Source of the DNA: RYN-230 sp963760405
Lineage (GTDB): Bacteria; Actinomycetota; Actinomycetes; Streptosporangiales; Streptosporangiaceae
Direction of reading: 5' to 3'
DNA: 64,000 bases
NCBI GenBank assembly: GCA_963760405.1
Contig: CAVXCV010000001.1
Location: forward strand, 62,001-126,000
The notes under the pieces were generated by a model. That model was given only the letters and a program-made list of their open reading frames with translations, was not told the origin of the DNA and did not search any database. Position numbers and translations under genes: made by a program. Below, piece by piece: positions 53,586 through 60,452 of the stretch (position 1 is its first letter; each line of letters starts with the position of its first letter).

Positions 53586-54394
53586 CCGCGGCCTGGCTGG
53601 TGACCCGGGCCCGAGACGGCGGCCAGGCGCTGCTGGCGGAATCGCTGCGTCCACTCATCCGCCTCGGCCTGCAGCGGCGGAAGACTGCCGATCGCCCAGC
53701 TGAGCAGCAGGTCGGCCAGGCCGGGGTTGCGGACCAGGGCTGGCCCGTGCAGGTAGGTGCCGAGCACGGAGCCGGCGTACGCGCCCTCGGTGCCGTCGCC
53801 GTTACCGACCCCTAGGGTGACCCGGGCCAGTGCCGAGGCGCTTTCCCCGAGATGGGTCACACCCTGGTGGTTCTCGAAACCGGTCAGCGGCGGGACCTCC
53901 AGCACCGGGTCCACATCGGCCAGGACCTCGCCCACCCCGCGGCGATCCCCCCGGCCGCTGCTGATGTCCAGGATCTCCAGCCCGGCCACTGGCTGGCCCT
54001 CTTCCCCGCCGAACTCGGTGCCGAGCAGCTGGTAGCCCGCGCAGACCGCGAAGACCACCGCGCCACGGGCCGCGGCCGCGGACAGCCCGCCGTCGTTGCG
54101 CAGCCGGCGGGCAGCCAGCACCTGAGGCAGGTCCTCACCCCCGCCGAGCAGGTAGATGCTTCCCTCGCGGGGCACTGGCTGGTCAGAATTCACCTGGACG
54201 GATTCGACCTGGATGCCGCGCAGCCGGGCCCGCCGTTCCAGGACCAGCAGGTTGCCGCGGTCGCCGTAGGTGCTGAGCAGGTCGGGGTAGACCCAGACCA
54301 GGCTGAGCCGGCTGGGGCCACGGCCGTGCATGGCCCGTCGCGGCCGGGGCGCCTTCCGGGCCGGGCCCATCAGCTCCCAGGGTGGTCCTGCCAT
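53579..54394 (-). CDS. gatD: Lipid II isoglutaminyl synthase glutaminase subunit
   Basis: GatD hydrolyses glutamine and passes ammonia to MurT to amidate D-Glu in peptidoglycan stem peptides. The 271-residue product has the catalytic Cys118 (FAVCAGYQLLG) and the catalytic His in GTYLHGPALVRNP. It starts LVWVYPDLLSTYGDRGNLLVLERRA, the usual GatD N-terminus. It follows murT by 13 bases. Confidence 0.94.
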   Translation of the reverse strand: MAGPPWELMGPARKAPRPRRAMHGRGPSRLSLVWVYPDLLSTYGDRGNLLVLERRARLRGIQVESVQVNSDQPVPREGSIYLLGGGEDLPQVLAARRLRNDGGLSAAAARGAVVFAVCAGYQLLGTEFGGEEGQPVAGLEILDISSGRGDRRGVGEVLADVDPVLEVPPLTGFENHQGVTHLGESASALARVTLGVGNGDGTEGAYAGSVLGTYLHGPALVRNPGLADLLLSWAIGSLPPLQAEADEWTQRFRQQRLAAVSGPGHQPGRGQ

Positions 54395-54407
54395 GGCCGG
54401 CCTCCGT

Positions 54408-55649
54408 TCAGGCCGCGCGGCCGAGAGCCGCCCGGATCTGCTGGAATGCGGTGTAGTTGGCGATCACATCGAGCATGGCGCCCGGTCCGAGCCGGTTGAC
54501 CGCGCCGTCCACCCCATCAACGAGCTCGAAGCCGATCTCGTCCGCCTCGAGCCGGACCGCCAGGTCCAGGCCGCGCTCTCCGCTGACGAACACCTGGCGG
54601 CCACGCAGCACCCGGTAGTCCACGTCCCACAGCCAGGACGTGTCCCGGCCGTCCGGCACCTGCGCGTTGACCGACAGCAGCACCGGCACCGGCGGCGGGT
54701 CCAGCACGTCGAACGCCTCGAGCCAGCCGGCCGGGTTCTTGGCCAGCAGCAGCCGCAGCTGGCGGCCGTTCCGCCGGACCTGGGTGTACCGGCCCGCCAC
54801 CGAGGTCACGGTGCGCATCTTCGGCAGCGCCTGGGCCGGGCGCACCCGGAAGACCTCGGCGACCGCGAGCGCGACGACCGCGTTGGACCGGTTGGCCCGG
54901 CCGGGCAGCGCCAGCTTCAGCTCGGTGACCTCGCCGGTTGAGTCGATCACGCTCTCCCCGTCCAGCACCCAGCGGGCCGCCGGGCGGGTGAAGTCACACT
55001 CACCGCACCGCCAGCCCAGATCGTCCCGGCGCAGGTGCGACCCGCACCGGGGGCAGCACCAGGAGTCCTCGTGCCAGCGCTGGCCCGCCGCCACCCAGGT
55101 CACCTGGGCCGCGCCGCTGGCCGCCCAGACGATCAGCGGATCGTCCGCGTTGGCGACCACCCGGCAGTCCGGCGCGGCCTGGAAGGCATCCCGCCAGCGC
55201 CGCGCCACCAGCCAGATTTCCGCGGCCCGGTCCATCTGGTCCCGGCTCAGGTTCAGCAACGTCACGACCCGCGCCCCGGTCGCCCGCAGCACGGCGGGCA
55301 CGTATTTCTCGTCTACTTCCAGCACGGCGTACGGGGCGTCCGGAGCCTGCCCGAGGGCAGCGGCCAGCCCGGCTTCCATGTTCGCGCCGAATGCGTTCGA
55401 GGCCACTTCCTGGCCGAGGGCGCTCAGCGCCGAGGTGATCAGCCTGGTCGTGGTGGTCTTCCCGTTCGTCCCGGTGACCAGGACGATCTGACGGTCGGCG
55501 GCCAGCAGTGACAGCAGCCCAGGCTCGACCCGCAGGCCGACGACTCCGCCGATGACGGACCCGTCGCCGCGGCCCGCGAGCCGCGACATCTTTCCGGCGG
55601 CACCGCCCAGCGTGGTCGCGACACGCGCCCGGATCGGAAGCTTGCCCAT
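54408..55649 (-). CDS. murT: Lipid II isoglutaminyl synthase ATPase subunit
   Basis: MurT is a Mur-ligase family protein of 413 residues. The P-loop is VTGTNGKTTTTR (60-66 core). YAVLEVDEKYVP and NLSRDQMDR follow. A four-cysteine zinc ribbon (CPRCGSHL ... CGECDF) is inserted as in other MurT proteins. The C-terminal domain has WLWDVDYRVL with the catalytic Asp. The ATG at 55649 is the natural start; the longer frame upstream lacks one. Confidence 0.94.
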   Translation of the reverse strand: MGKLPIRARVATTLGGAAGKMSRLAGRGDGSVIGGVVGLRVEPGLLSLLAADRQIVLVTGTNGKTTTTRLITSALSALGQEVASNAFGANMEAGLAAALGQAPDAPYAVLEVDEKYVPAVLRATGARVVTLLNLSRDQMDRAAEIWLVARRWRDAFQAAPDCRVVANADDPLIVWAASGAAQVTWVAAGQRWHEDSWCCPRCGSHLRRDDLGWRCGECDFTRPAARWVLDGESVIDSTGEVTELKLALPGRANRSNAVVALAVAEVFRVRPAQALPKMRTVTSVAGRYTQVRRNGRQLRLLLAKNPAGWLEAFDVLDPPPVPVLLSVNAQVPDGRDTSWLWDVDYRVLRGRQVFVSGERGLDLAVRLEADEIGFELVDGVDGAVNRLGPGAMLDVIANYTAFQQIRAALGRAA

Positions 55650-55747
55650 GGCCGACGATGGTATCGGGCCCCGGTGTGTCACCCGCACGTGTCCGGTTTC
55701 CGCTGTGTGACGATGTACTGCCAGGTGACGGCGCTGCACGGCCAAGC

Positions 55748-55775
55748 CGTCACTTAGGTTGCATGGCGTCACTTA
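55748..55775. promoter_or_regulatory. Two direct repeats CGTCACTTA in a divergent promoter region
   Basis: CGTCACTTA occurs at 55748-55756 and 55767-55775, exactly 19 bp apart, in an A+T-richer stretch between murT (minus) and the histidine kinase gene (plus). This could be a binding site for the adjacent response regulator. No promoter hexamers are assigned. Confidence 0.4.
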
Positions 55776-55991
55776 ATTAACTTTGCTAACCGTGGTCCGG
55801 GCGCGCTGGTTGCGCGCATACGCCTTACCCCGGGAACCGCAGGACGAGGAAGGGAGGTTCGGGACGAGGGCGCCGCCTGCGGCCAGGACAGCAGAAGGTG
55901 GAATTAACACCACCGAGATCCCGGCCGCCAGCACTCACTATGGATGTGCGGTGACAGACCCGCTGTGACAGCCCCTGAGCGGGAGGTACGG

Positions 55992-57248
55992 ATGAGTGAC
56001 GGCGCAAGCATCCTTGGCCGGCTTACCCAGCGAACCTTGCGAGCCTGCGTTCGCGGGCTGGTTCAGGCCATGGTCGCGGTAGCTGGCCTCCCCCTGTTCT
56101 TCGTCTCCGTGCTCTCCGTCATCTCCCTGGCGGCGGGGATCGGGGTGTTGCTCGCGCCGAAGAGCCTGCTGGCTGTGCGGGGGCTGGCCAACGGGCAGCG
56201 CCGCTGGGCGCGGGAGTGGTCGCGGGTGACGATCGCGACGCCCTACCGTCCCCGGCCGGTTGAGATCACCAACGGGCTGATCGGCCGGCTGCAGCGCTGC
56301 AAGTGGGTGCTGACCGATCCCGCGACCTGGCGTGACCTGCTCTGGTTGCTGGTCAATGTGCCCGCTGGGGTGGTGCTGGGGCTGCTGCCCGCGTTCCTGG
56401 TCGTCTCCGGCGGGTGGACGTTGGTAGCCGACGGCGGGACCCTGTTGTTCGGATGGTGGAACACGGCGCCGCCGGGTTTCTGGCTGCAGGTGTTCTTGCT
56501 GAGCATGCTGCCGCTCGGCGTTGTCCTGGGACCGCGGCTGCTGAAGGCACACGCCTGGGTCGCCTCGTCGCTGCTGGCCCCGACCCGGGAGGCGATGGCA
56601 AGGCAGGTGGGCCAGCTGGCCGAGTCCCGTTCCCAGGCGGTGGACGCTTCCGCGGCCGAGCTGCGCCGAATCGAACGTGACCTGCACGACGGGGCGCAGG
56701 CCCGCCTGGTTTCCCTGGGCATGAACATCGGGTTCGCCGAGCAGGTGCTCCGGGAGAATCCCGATCTGGCGCTGACCTTGCTCGCCGAGGCCCGCGCCTC
56801 GAGCGGGCAGGCGCTGTCCGATCTACGCACCCTCGTTCGCGGCATCCACCCACCGGTGCTGGCCGAACGGGGCCTGGACGGGGCCGTGCGAGCGCTCGCG
56901 CTCAGCTTGCCCCTGCCGGTGGACCTGCACATCGACCTGACCGGCCGGGCGTCGGCACCGGTGGAGTCGGCGCTCTATTTCGCCATCGCCGAGGCGCTCG
57001 CCAACGTCATCAAGCACAGCGGCGCGGGCCGGGCCTGGGTGCAGCTCGAGTACGATCCCGGCAGGCTGGTCGCGATCGTCGGTGATAACGGCACCGGCGG
57101 TGCGGTGCTGCGGGCCGGCGGCGGGCTCCGCGGCGTCGAGCGGCGGCTGGCCGCTTTCGACGGGGTGATCGCCGTGACCAGCCCGGTCGGCGGGCCGACC
57201 CTCGTCACCATGGAGCTGCCGTGCGAGTTGTCCTTGGCGAAGACCTGA
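55992..57248 (+). CDS. NarL-partner type sensor histidine kinase
   Basis: The 418-residue product is a membrane kinase with helices near 28-60, 112-134 and 160-180. The HisKA_3 site has His232 (RRIERDLHDGAQARLVSLGMN). The HATPase has an N-box (EALANVIKHSGAGRAWVQ) and a G-box (VGDNGTGGAVLRAGGGLRG). The ATG at 55992 has GGGAGG upstream. It overlaps the response regulator by 28 bp. The signal is unknown. Confidence 0.93.
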   Translation: MSDGASILGRLTQRTLRACVRGLVQAMVAVAGLPLFFVSVLSVISLAAGIGVLLAPKSLLAVRGLANGQRRWAREWSRVTIATPYRPRPVEITNGLIGRLQRCKWVLTDPATWRDLLWLLVNVPAGVVLGLLPAFLVVSGGWTLVADGGTLLFGWWNTAPPGFWLQVFLLSMLPLGVVLGPRLLKAHAWVASSLLAPTREAMARQVGQLAESRSQAVDASAAELRRIERDLHDGAQARLVSLGMNIGFAEQVLRENPDLALTLLAEARASSGQALSDLRTLVRGIHPPVLAERGLDGAVRALALSLPLPVDLHIDLTGRASAPVESALYFAIAEALANVIKHSGAGRAWVQLEYDPGRLVAIVGDNGTGGAVLRAGGGLRGVERRLAAFDGVIAVTSPVGGPTLVTMELPCELSLAKT

Positions 57249-57865
57249 CCTTGCTGCGGGACGGGCTGATCCGGCTGCTCACCGCGTACGACATGGAAGT
57301 CGTGGCTGCCGTGGACAACGGCCCCGGGCTACTGCGCGCGCTGGTCACGCACCGCCCGGACGTAGCCGTGGTGGATGTGCGGCTCCCGCCGAGCTTCACC
57401 GACGAGGGCCTGAAGGCGGCGATCGAGGCCCGCGCCCAGGTGCCGGGCCTGCCCGTGCTCGTGCTGTCCCAGCACGTCGAGCCGCTCTATGCGAAGGAGC
57501 TGCTGTCCGCGGCCGGGGGAGGCATCGGCTACCTGCTCAAGGACCGGGTCTCCGATGTGCGGCGATTCATCGAAGCGGTGCGCACCGTCGCCGGCGGCGG
57601 TACCGCCATGGATCCTGAGGTCGTGTCGCAGTTGCTGGCCCGGCACGCCCGGGATGAGCCGCTGGGCCGCCTCACCCCGAGGGAACGCGAGGTGCTCGCA
57701 CTGATGGCCGAGGGACGCACCAACGCGGGCATCGCCACCCGGCTGGTGGTCACGGAGAAAGCGGTCAGCAAGCACATCGGCAACATTTTCACCAAGCTCG
57801 ACCTGTATCCCGCCGACGATGGCAACCGTCGCGTGCTAGCCGTCCTGACCTACCTCAACGCCTGA
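57221..57865 (+). CDS. NarL/FixJ-family response regulator
   Basis: The 214-residue product has an N-terminal receiver (phosphate site Asp52 in VVDVRLPP; GEDLTLLRDG acidic pair) and a C-terminal LuxR-type HTH (LTPREREVLALMAEGRTNAGIATRLVVTEKAVSKHIGNIFTKL). The GTG start lies inside the kinase gene. The targets are unknown, perhaps its own divergent promoter. Confidence 0.94.
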   Translation: MRVVLGEDLTLLRDGLIRLLTAYDMEVVAAVDNGPGLLRALVTHRPDVAVVDVRLPPSFTDEGLKAAIEARAQVPGLPVLVLSQHVEPLYAKELLSAAGGGIGYLLKDRVSDVRRFIEAVRTVAGGGTAMDPEVVSQLLARHARDEPLGRLTPREREVLALMAEGRTNAGIATRLVVTEKAVSKHIGNIFTKLDLYPADDGNRRVLAVLTYLNA

Positions 57866-57925
57866 GCGGCCAGGCCGGCGCACTTACCGGTTACCAGGGA
57901 TAGGGGATAGGGGATAGATGGCGGG

Positions 57926-58072
57926 TTACCCGGCATAGGTGGTGGGCGTGGTGGTGTAGGTCCGGCTGGCCGGTGTCCGCCAGACCAGGACACCGGGCTC
58001 TGGCTGCTCGAGCCACCAGCCGTCCGCTTGTTTGCAGCGATGATGGTGGCGGCACAACGGCCAGAACTTTTA
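57926..58072 (-). pseudogene. C-terminal remnant of a DUF222/HNH endonuclease
   Basis: The minus strand reads KFWPLCRHHHRCKQADGWW and then LEQPEPGVLVWRTPASRTYTTTPTTYAG before a TAA at 57926-57928. This is the standard C-terminal tail of actinobacterial DUF222-HNH proteins. An in-frame stop (TAA) lies directly upstream, and the rest of the gene is gone. It marks the left border of the accessory region. Confidence 0.75.
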
Positions 58073-58299
58073 TTCTGTCATCATCCTGGGTCAGGGCACC
58101 ATCACAGGCGACACCACCAGGCCAGGGCAGGCACAGAGCAGGCACGGGCAATGCGAGCGCACCAGTGCACAAACAGCAGCGTCCCCAACGAACAACCGGC
58201 AACTGCACAACCAGCCGGGCACAACAGCGCGCACGCACCGCACCAGGTCGCTGCACAACAGACCGCACTGCCCGGCCACCGCACAACCCGCCGCACAAC
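58052..58299. repeat. Seven dispersed GCACAA(C) motifs
   Basis: GCACAAC occurs at 58052, 58205, 58219, 58253, 58281 and 58293, and GCACAA at 58167. Spacings are 12 to 115 bp and not regular. It could be an iteron-like binding array or the by-product of His/Gln/Thr-rich coding sequence. Confidence 0.45.
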
Positions 58300-58333
58300 C
58301 GCCGCCGGCACTGCCGACCCGGCCAAACTGGAA

Positions 58334-58540
58334 TTTTTTTTCCGGCATTTTCAGGCTCGATGCCGGTCGATCAACGCGCAGGCGGACGGCGCGAAGCTGA
58401 TCACTGACCTCGGCGGATCTCCGGTGGCCATCGTTGATGAACGGCCGGGGATGGCACCAGCGGACAAGGCCGCAGCCAGCAGCATGCTCGTCGGGCCGCC
58501 GCGCACCGATGACCTCGGTGTCGGCCGGAGGATGGGCTGA
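58334..58540 (+). other. Unidentified reading frame ending next to the zinc-ribbon gene
   Basis: A plus-strand frame reads FFFRHFQARCRSINAQADG, then AKLITDLGGSPVAIVDERPGM, and stops at TGA 58538-58540, 4 bases before the next gene. Its upstream part (from about 58130) is low-complexity His/Gln/Thr sequence crossing a T8 run at 58334-58341. No start is convincing. The downstream half looks protein-like. I could not assign a family. Confidence 0.35.
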
Positions 58541-58544
58541 CCCG

Positions 58545-58790
58545 GTGACCGTGCCCCGTGAACTCCTGCCCGCCGGGGCCGGGCTATGCCCAGGCTGCGG
58601 CGAGGCTGGCTGGTGCGGGAACCAGTGCTACCAGTGCGCTGCGGTGATCATCCCGTGTCCGGTCCCTCCTGGCCGCGCGCCCCCGCGTGATGATCCCCCC
58701 GGCACCTACCGCGATGGCGAGCTGGACGGTGCTGACGCCTGGCGGCAGATCGTCGAACGGCGCGCCGATCATGAGAATGGTGCCCGCTAG
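58545..58790 (+). CDS. Small zinc-ribbon-like protein of the accessory region
   Basis: The 81-residue product begins VTVPRELLPAGAGLCPGCGEAGWCGNQCYQCAAVII, with six cysteines in CPGC ... CGNQCYQC that look like a zinc ribbon. It continues with a Pro-rich hinge and a charged C-terminus (ADAWRQIVERRADHENGAR). GTG start is 4 bases after the upstream stop. Its stop overlaps that of the convergent membrane gene in CTAG. Function unknown; lone zinc-ribbon genes of this size are usual in integrated elements. Confidence 0.55.
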   Translation: MTVPRELLPAGAGLCPGCGEAGWCGNQCYQCAAVIIPCPVPPGRAPPRDDPPGTYRDGELDGADAWRQIVERRADHENGAR

Positions 58791-58996
58791 GAGTGGTACC
58801 ACGCATTCAGCACCAGCGCGGCGACCCCAACCGCCAGCGCCAGACCCAGCCTCGTCGCCCACATGATGCGCTTCGCCAGCCGGTGCCGGGCACCCGTGCT
58901 GATCTCGTCATGTTCCGCAATCCACCACCGGGAGCCATACCAGCCAAGCGCGGCCCCCACGATGAGGAACACGACGGCGGCGGTGCGGGCGGTCAT
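58787..58996 (-). CDS. Two-helix small membrane protein of the accessory region
   Basis: The 69-residue product begins MTARTAAVVFLIVGAALGWY. Membrane helix one (about 5-22) is followed by a polar loop (WIAEHDEISTGARHRLAKR) and helix two (about 47-66, RLGLALAVGVAALVLNAWY). The ATG at 58996 was chosen over a longer frame. Stops of this gene and the zinc-ribbon gene share CTAG. The family was not recognised. Confidence 0.6.
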   Translation of the reverse strand: MTARTAAVVFLIVGAALGWYGSRWWIAEHDEISTGARHRLAKRIMWATRLGLALAVGVAALVLNAWYHS

Positions 58997-59060
58997 GCGG
59001 TCAGGGTGACACGATCCGGCATGGATGCCTAGGTGCAATATCCCTCGGCCACCTGATTGA

Positions 59061-59648
59061 TCACTGACACCGCGCCCCGCCCGGCGGGACGGTCAACGTC
59101 GTAGCCCGGGTCGGCGACTGGACGGTCAGGGTCGCATGAGCGCGGAGCTGAAGTATGTCGTTATCTTTGGCACCATGGGGCCAGGTTGCAGGTACACGTC
59201 CGGCCGCCTTGGTCGTACGGCCGCGAATGATCAAGGTCGCACCGGGTGGCGGGACGGCGGCAGCCCGGGAAGCCGCATCTCTGGTTACGGATGCGGACCA
59301 GGTGCTGAAGCAGGCGAGATGGCCGGTAGCCACGTGTTTCGTGGGCGTGATCGCAAGGGTGACCGTCCAGCAGGGTGATCGGGATCCTGGCGAGCCACTC
59401 CGCAACTGACCTGGGCGGCGGTCCGGACCCTGGCGGTCCAGTCGCCGGCGGCCCATTGTCGCGCCGGAAACACCGCCCGCACGATCCGGGCCAGCAGACG
59501 GCAGGCCAGCAGGATCCGGGGCAGCGAGGTCCGGGGCAGCAGGATCCGGGACAGCGGGCTGCGAGTCCTCCGACACCAGGTCACCTCCTGCCTGAACTGC
59601 CATTCCGGGCCGATCTCCAGGGGCCAGCCCAGCCACCGGCCAGCCCAT
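59061..59648 (-). CDS. Doubtful reading frame in a gene-poor stretch
   Basis: A minus-strand frame of up to 195 residues contains Pro/Asp/Ala repeats (PDPAAPDLAAPDPAG). Its better half is VTLAITPTKHVATGHLACF with RAHATLTVQSPTRATTLTVP, and ends near 59061. No ribosome binding site, signal or family was found. The region 58997-59919 (923 bp) is otherwise empty except for A+T-rich sequence at 59700-59740, where a promoter or terminator may lie. Confidence 0.22.
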   Translation of the reverse strand: MGWPVAGLAPGDRPGMAVQAGGDLVSEDSQPAVPDPAAPDLAAPDPAGLPSAGPDRAGGVSGATMGRRRLDRQGPDRRPGQLRSGSPGSRSPCWTVTLAITPTKHVATGHLACFSTWSASVTRDAASRAAAVPPPGATLIIRGRTTKAAGRVPATWPHGAKDNDILQLRAHATLTVQSPTRATTLTVPPGGARCQ

Positions 59649-59919
59649 CTGTTATCGACACTACTAACGCCCACCGACAAAATCGGGTCCATGAAGTCGA
59701 ACATAGTTATTATTTTTAGGCTCCCGCCAGGAATAAAAAGTCCAGGTCAGGGCCATGCACCGGGAACCAGGCCCGAGCGACGAGCCCCTGAGCTGCGGTG
59801 ATGCAAAGTCAGAGTGAGCTGAGAAGCTCTGGAAACGTCACGGAGAAGGCCGGGCGGCATTCTTCAGTTATGGCCGCCGGCAGGGCCGCTGCCGGCCCAA
59901 ACGATTGAGGAGATTTACC

Positions 59920-60255
59920 TTGAACGCCCTGGTCCTAGCCAACTTCCCGCTCGCTGCTGTGGTCTTCCTGGCCATGGTGGGCATCCCGCTGTGGATGACC
60001 TTCAAGTACCGGGAGTCCGCTCCTGACTACGCCGAGGCGCGCGCTCACTTCCGGGCCAAGGCAGGTCTTCAGGTGCACGACAACGTCAACGCCACCCCTG
60101 CCGCTGGCCTCAGCACCGCCCGCCAGCACGCAGCGGCCCGGACCACGGTCCCTGGCCGCCGCCACGCCGACCCGCAGTACCGCAACGCTCCGCAGCCCGG
60201 TACCCGCGTGCACGCCCCGGCCGAGCAGCGTACCGACGCCCCGGCCGCCCAGTGA
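59920..60255 (+). CDS. Single-helix membrane protein with TTG start
   Basis: The 111-residue product begins LNALVLANFPLAAVVFLAMVGIPLW (helix about 5-27), continues with MTFKYRESAPDYAEARAHFRAK, and has a long Ala/His/Arg/Pro-rich tail. AGGAGA lies six bases before TTG 59920, which makes the rare TTG start more likely than TTG 59905. The family is unknown. It is convergent with the TraM-like gene. Confidence 0.6.
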   Translation: MNALVLANFPLAAVVFLAMVGIPLWMTFKYRESAPDYAEARAHFRAKAGLQVHDNVNATPAAGLSTARQHAAARTTVPGRRHADPQYRNAPQPGTRVHAPAEQRTDAPAAQ

Positions 60256-60302
60256 CCGGCCGGGCCTGACCCGGCACCAGCCAGCACCCCCGCCCCGGCC
60301 AG

Positions 60303-60372
60303 CGGGACACCAAGCACGGGACACCAAGCACGGGACACCAAGAAACAGCCGAACACCAAGAAACACGGGCCC
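60303..60372. repeat. Tandem 14-bp repeats CGGGACACCAAGCA
   Basis: Three near-identical units (two full and one ending AGAAA) follow from 60304, and a fourth diverged copy (GAACACCAAGAAA) ends near 60367. They sit after the TTG-start gene and before the large palindrome. They probably do not code for protein. Confidence 0.7.
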
Positions 60373-60385
60373 TTCCCTCCCCCGC

Positions 60386-60423
60386 GCGACACGGCGAGCA
60401 TCTGCAGATGCTCGCCGTGTCGC
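60386..60423. terminator. Perfect 38-bp palindrome between convergent genes
   Basis: Two 19-base arms, 60386-60404 and 60405-60423, are exact inverse repeats with no spacer (centre CTGCAG at 60402-60407). Either transcript can form a 17-18-bp stem with a small terminal loop. It sits 131 bases after the 59920 gene stop and 30 bases before the TraM-like gene stop, and thus probably ends both transcripts. No T tract is present. Confidence 0.65.
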
Positions 60424-60452
60424 ATGCCGGGCGGCTGACCGCCCCCGGCTGG

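Noticed and set aside
57891..58298. Minus-strand 135-residue frame over the HNH remnant
   Set aside because: It is in a different frame from the recognisable HNH tail and is Cys/Val/Arg-rich shadow sequence.
58334..58366. T8 run and the stem CCGGCAT/ATGCCGG as a rho-independent terminator
   Set aside because: The T run lies before the stem on the plus strand, and on the minus strand the stem is followed by A's, so neither transcript has stem plus U-tract.
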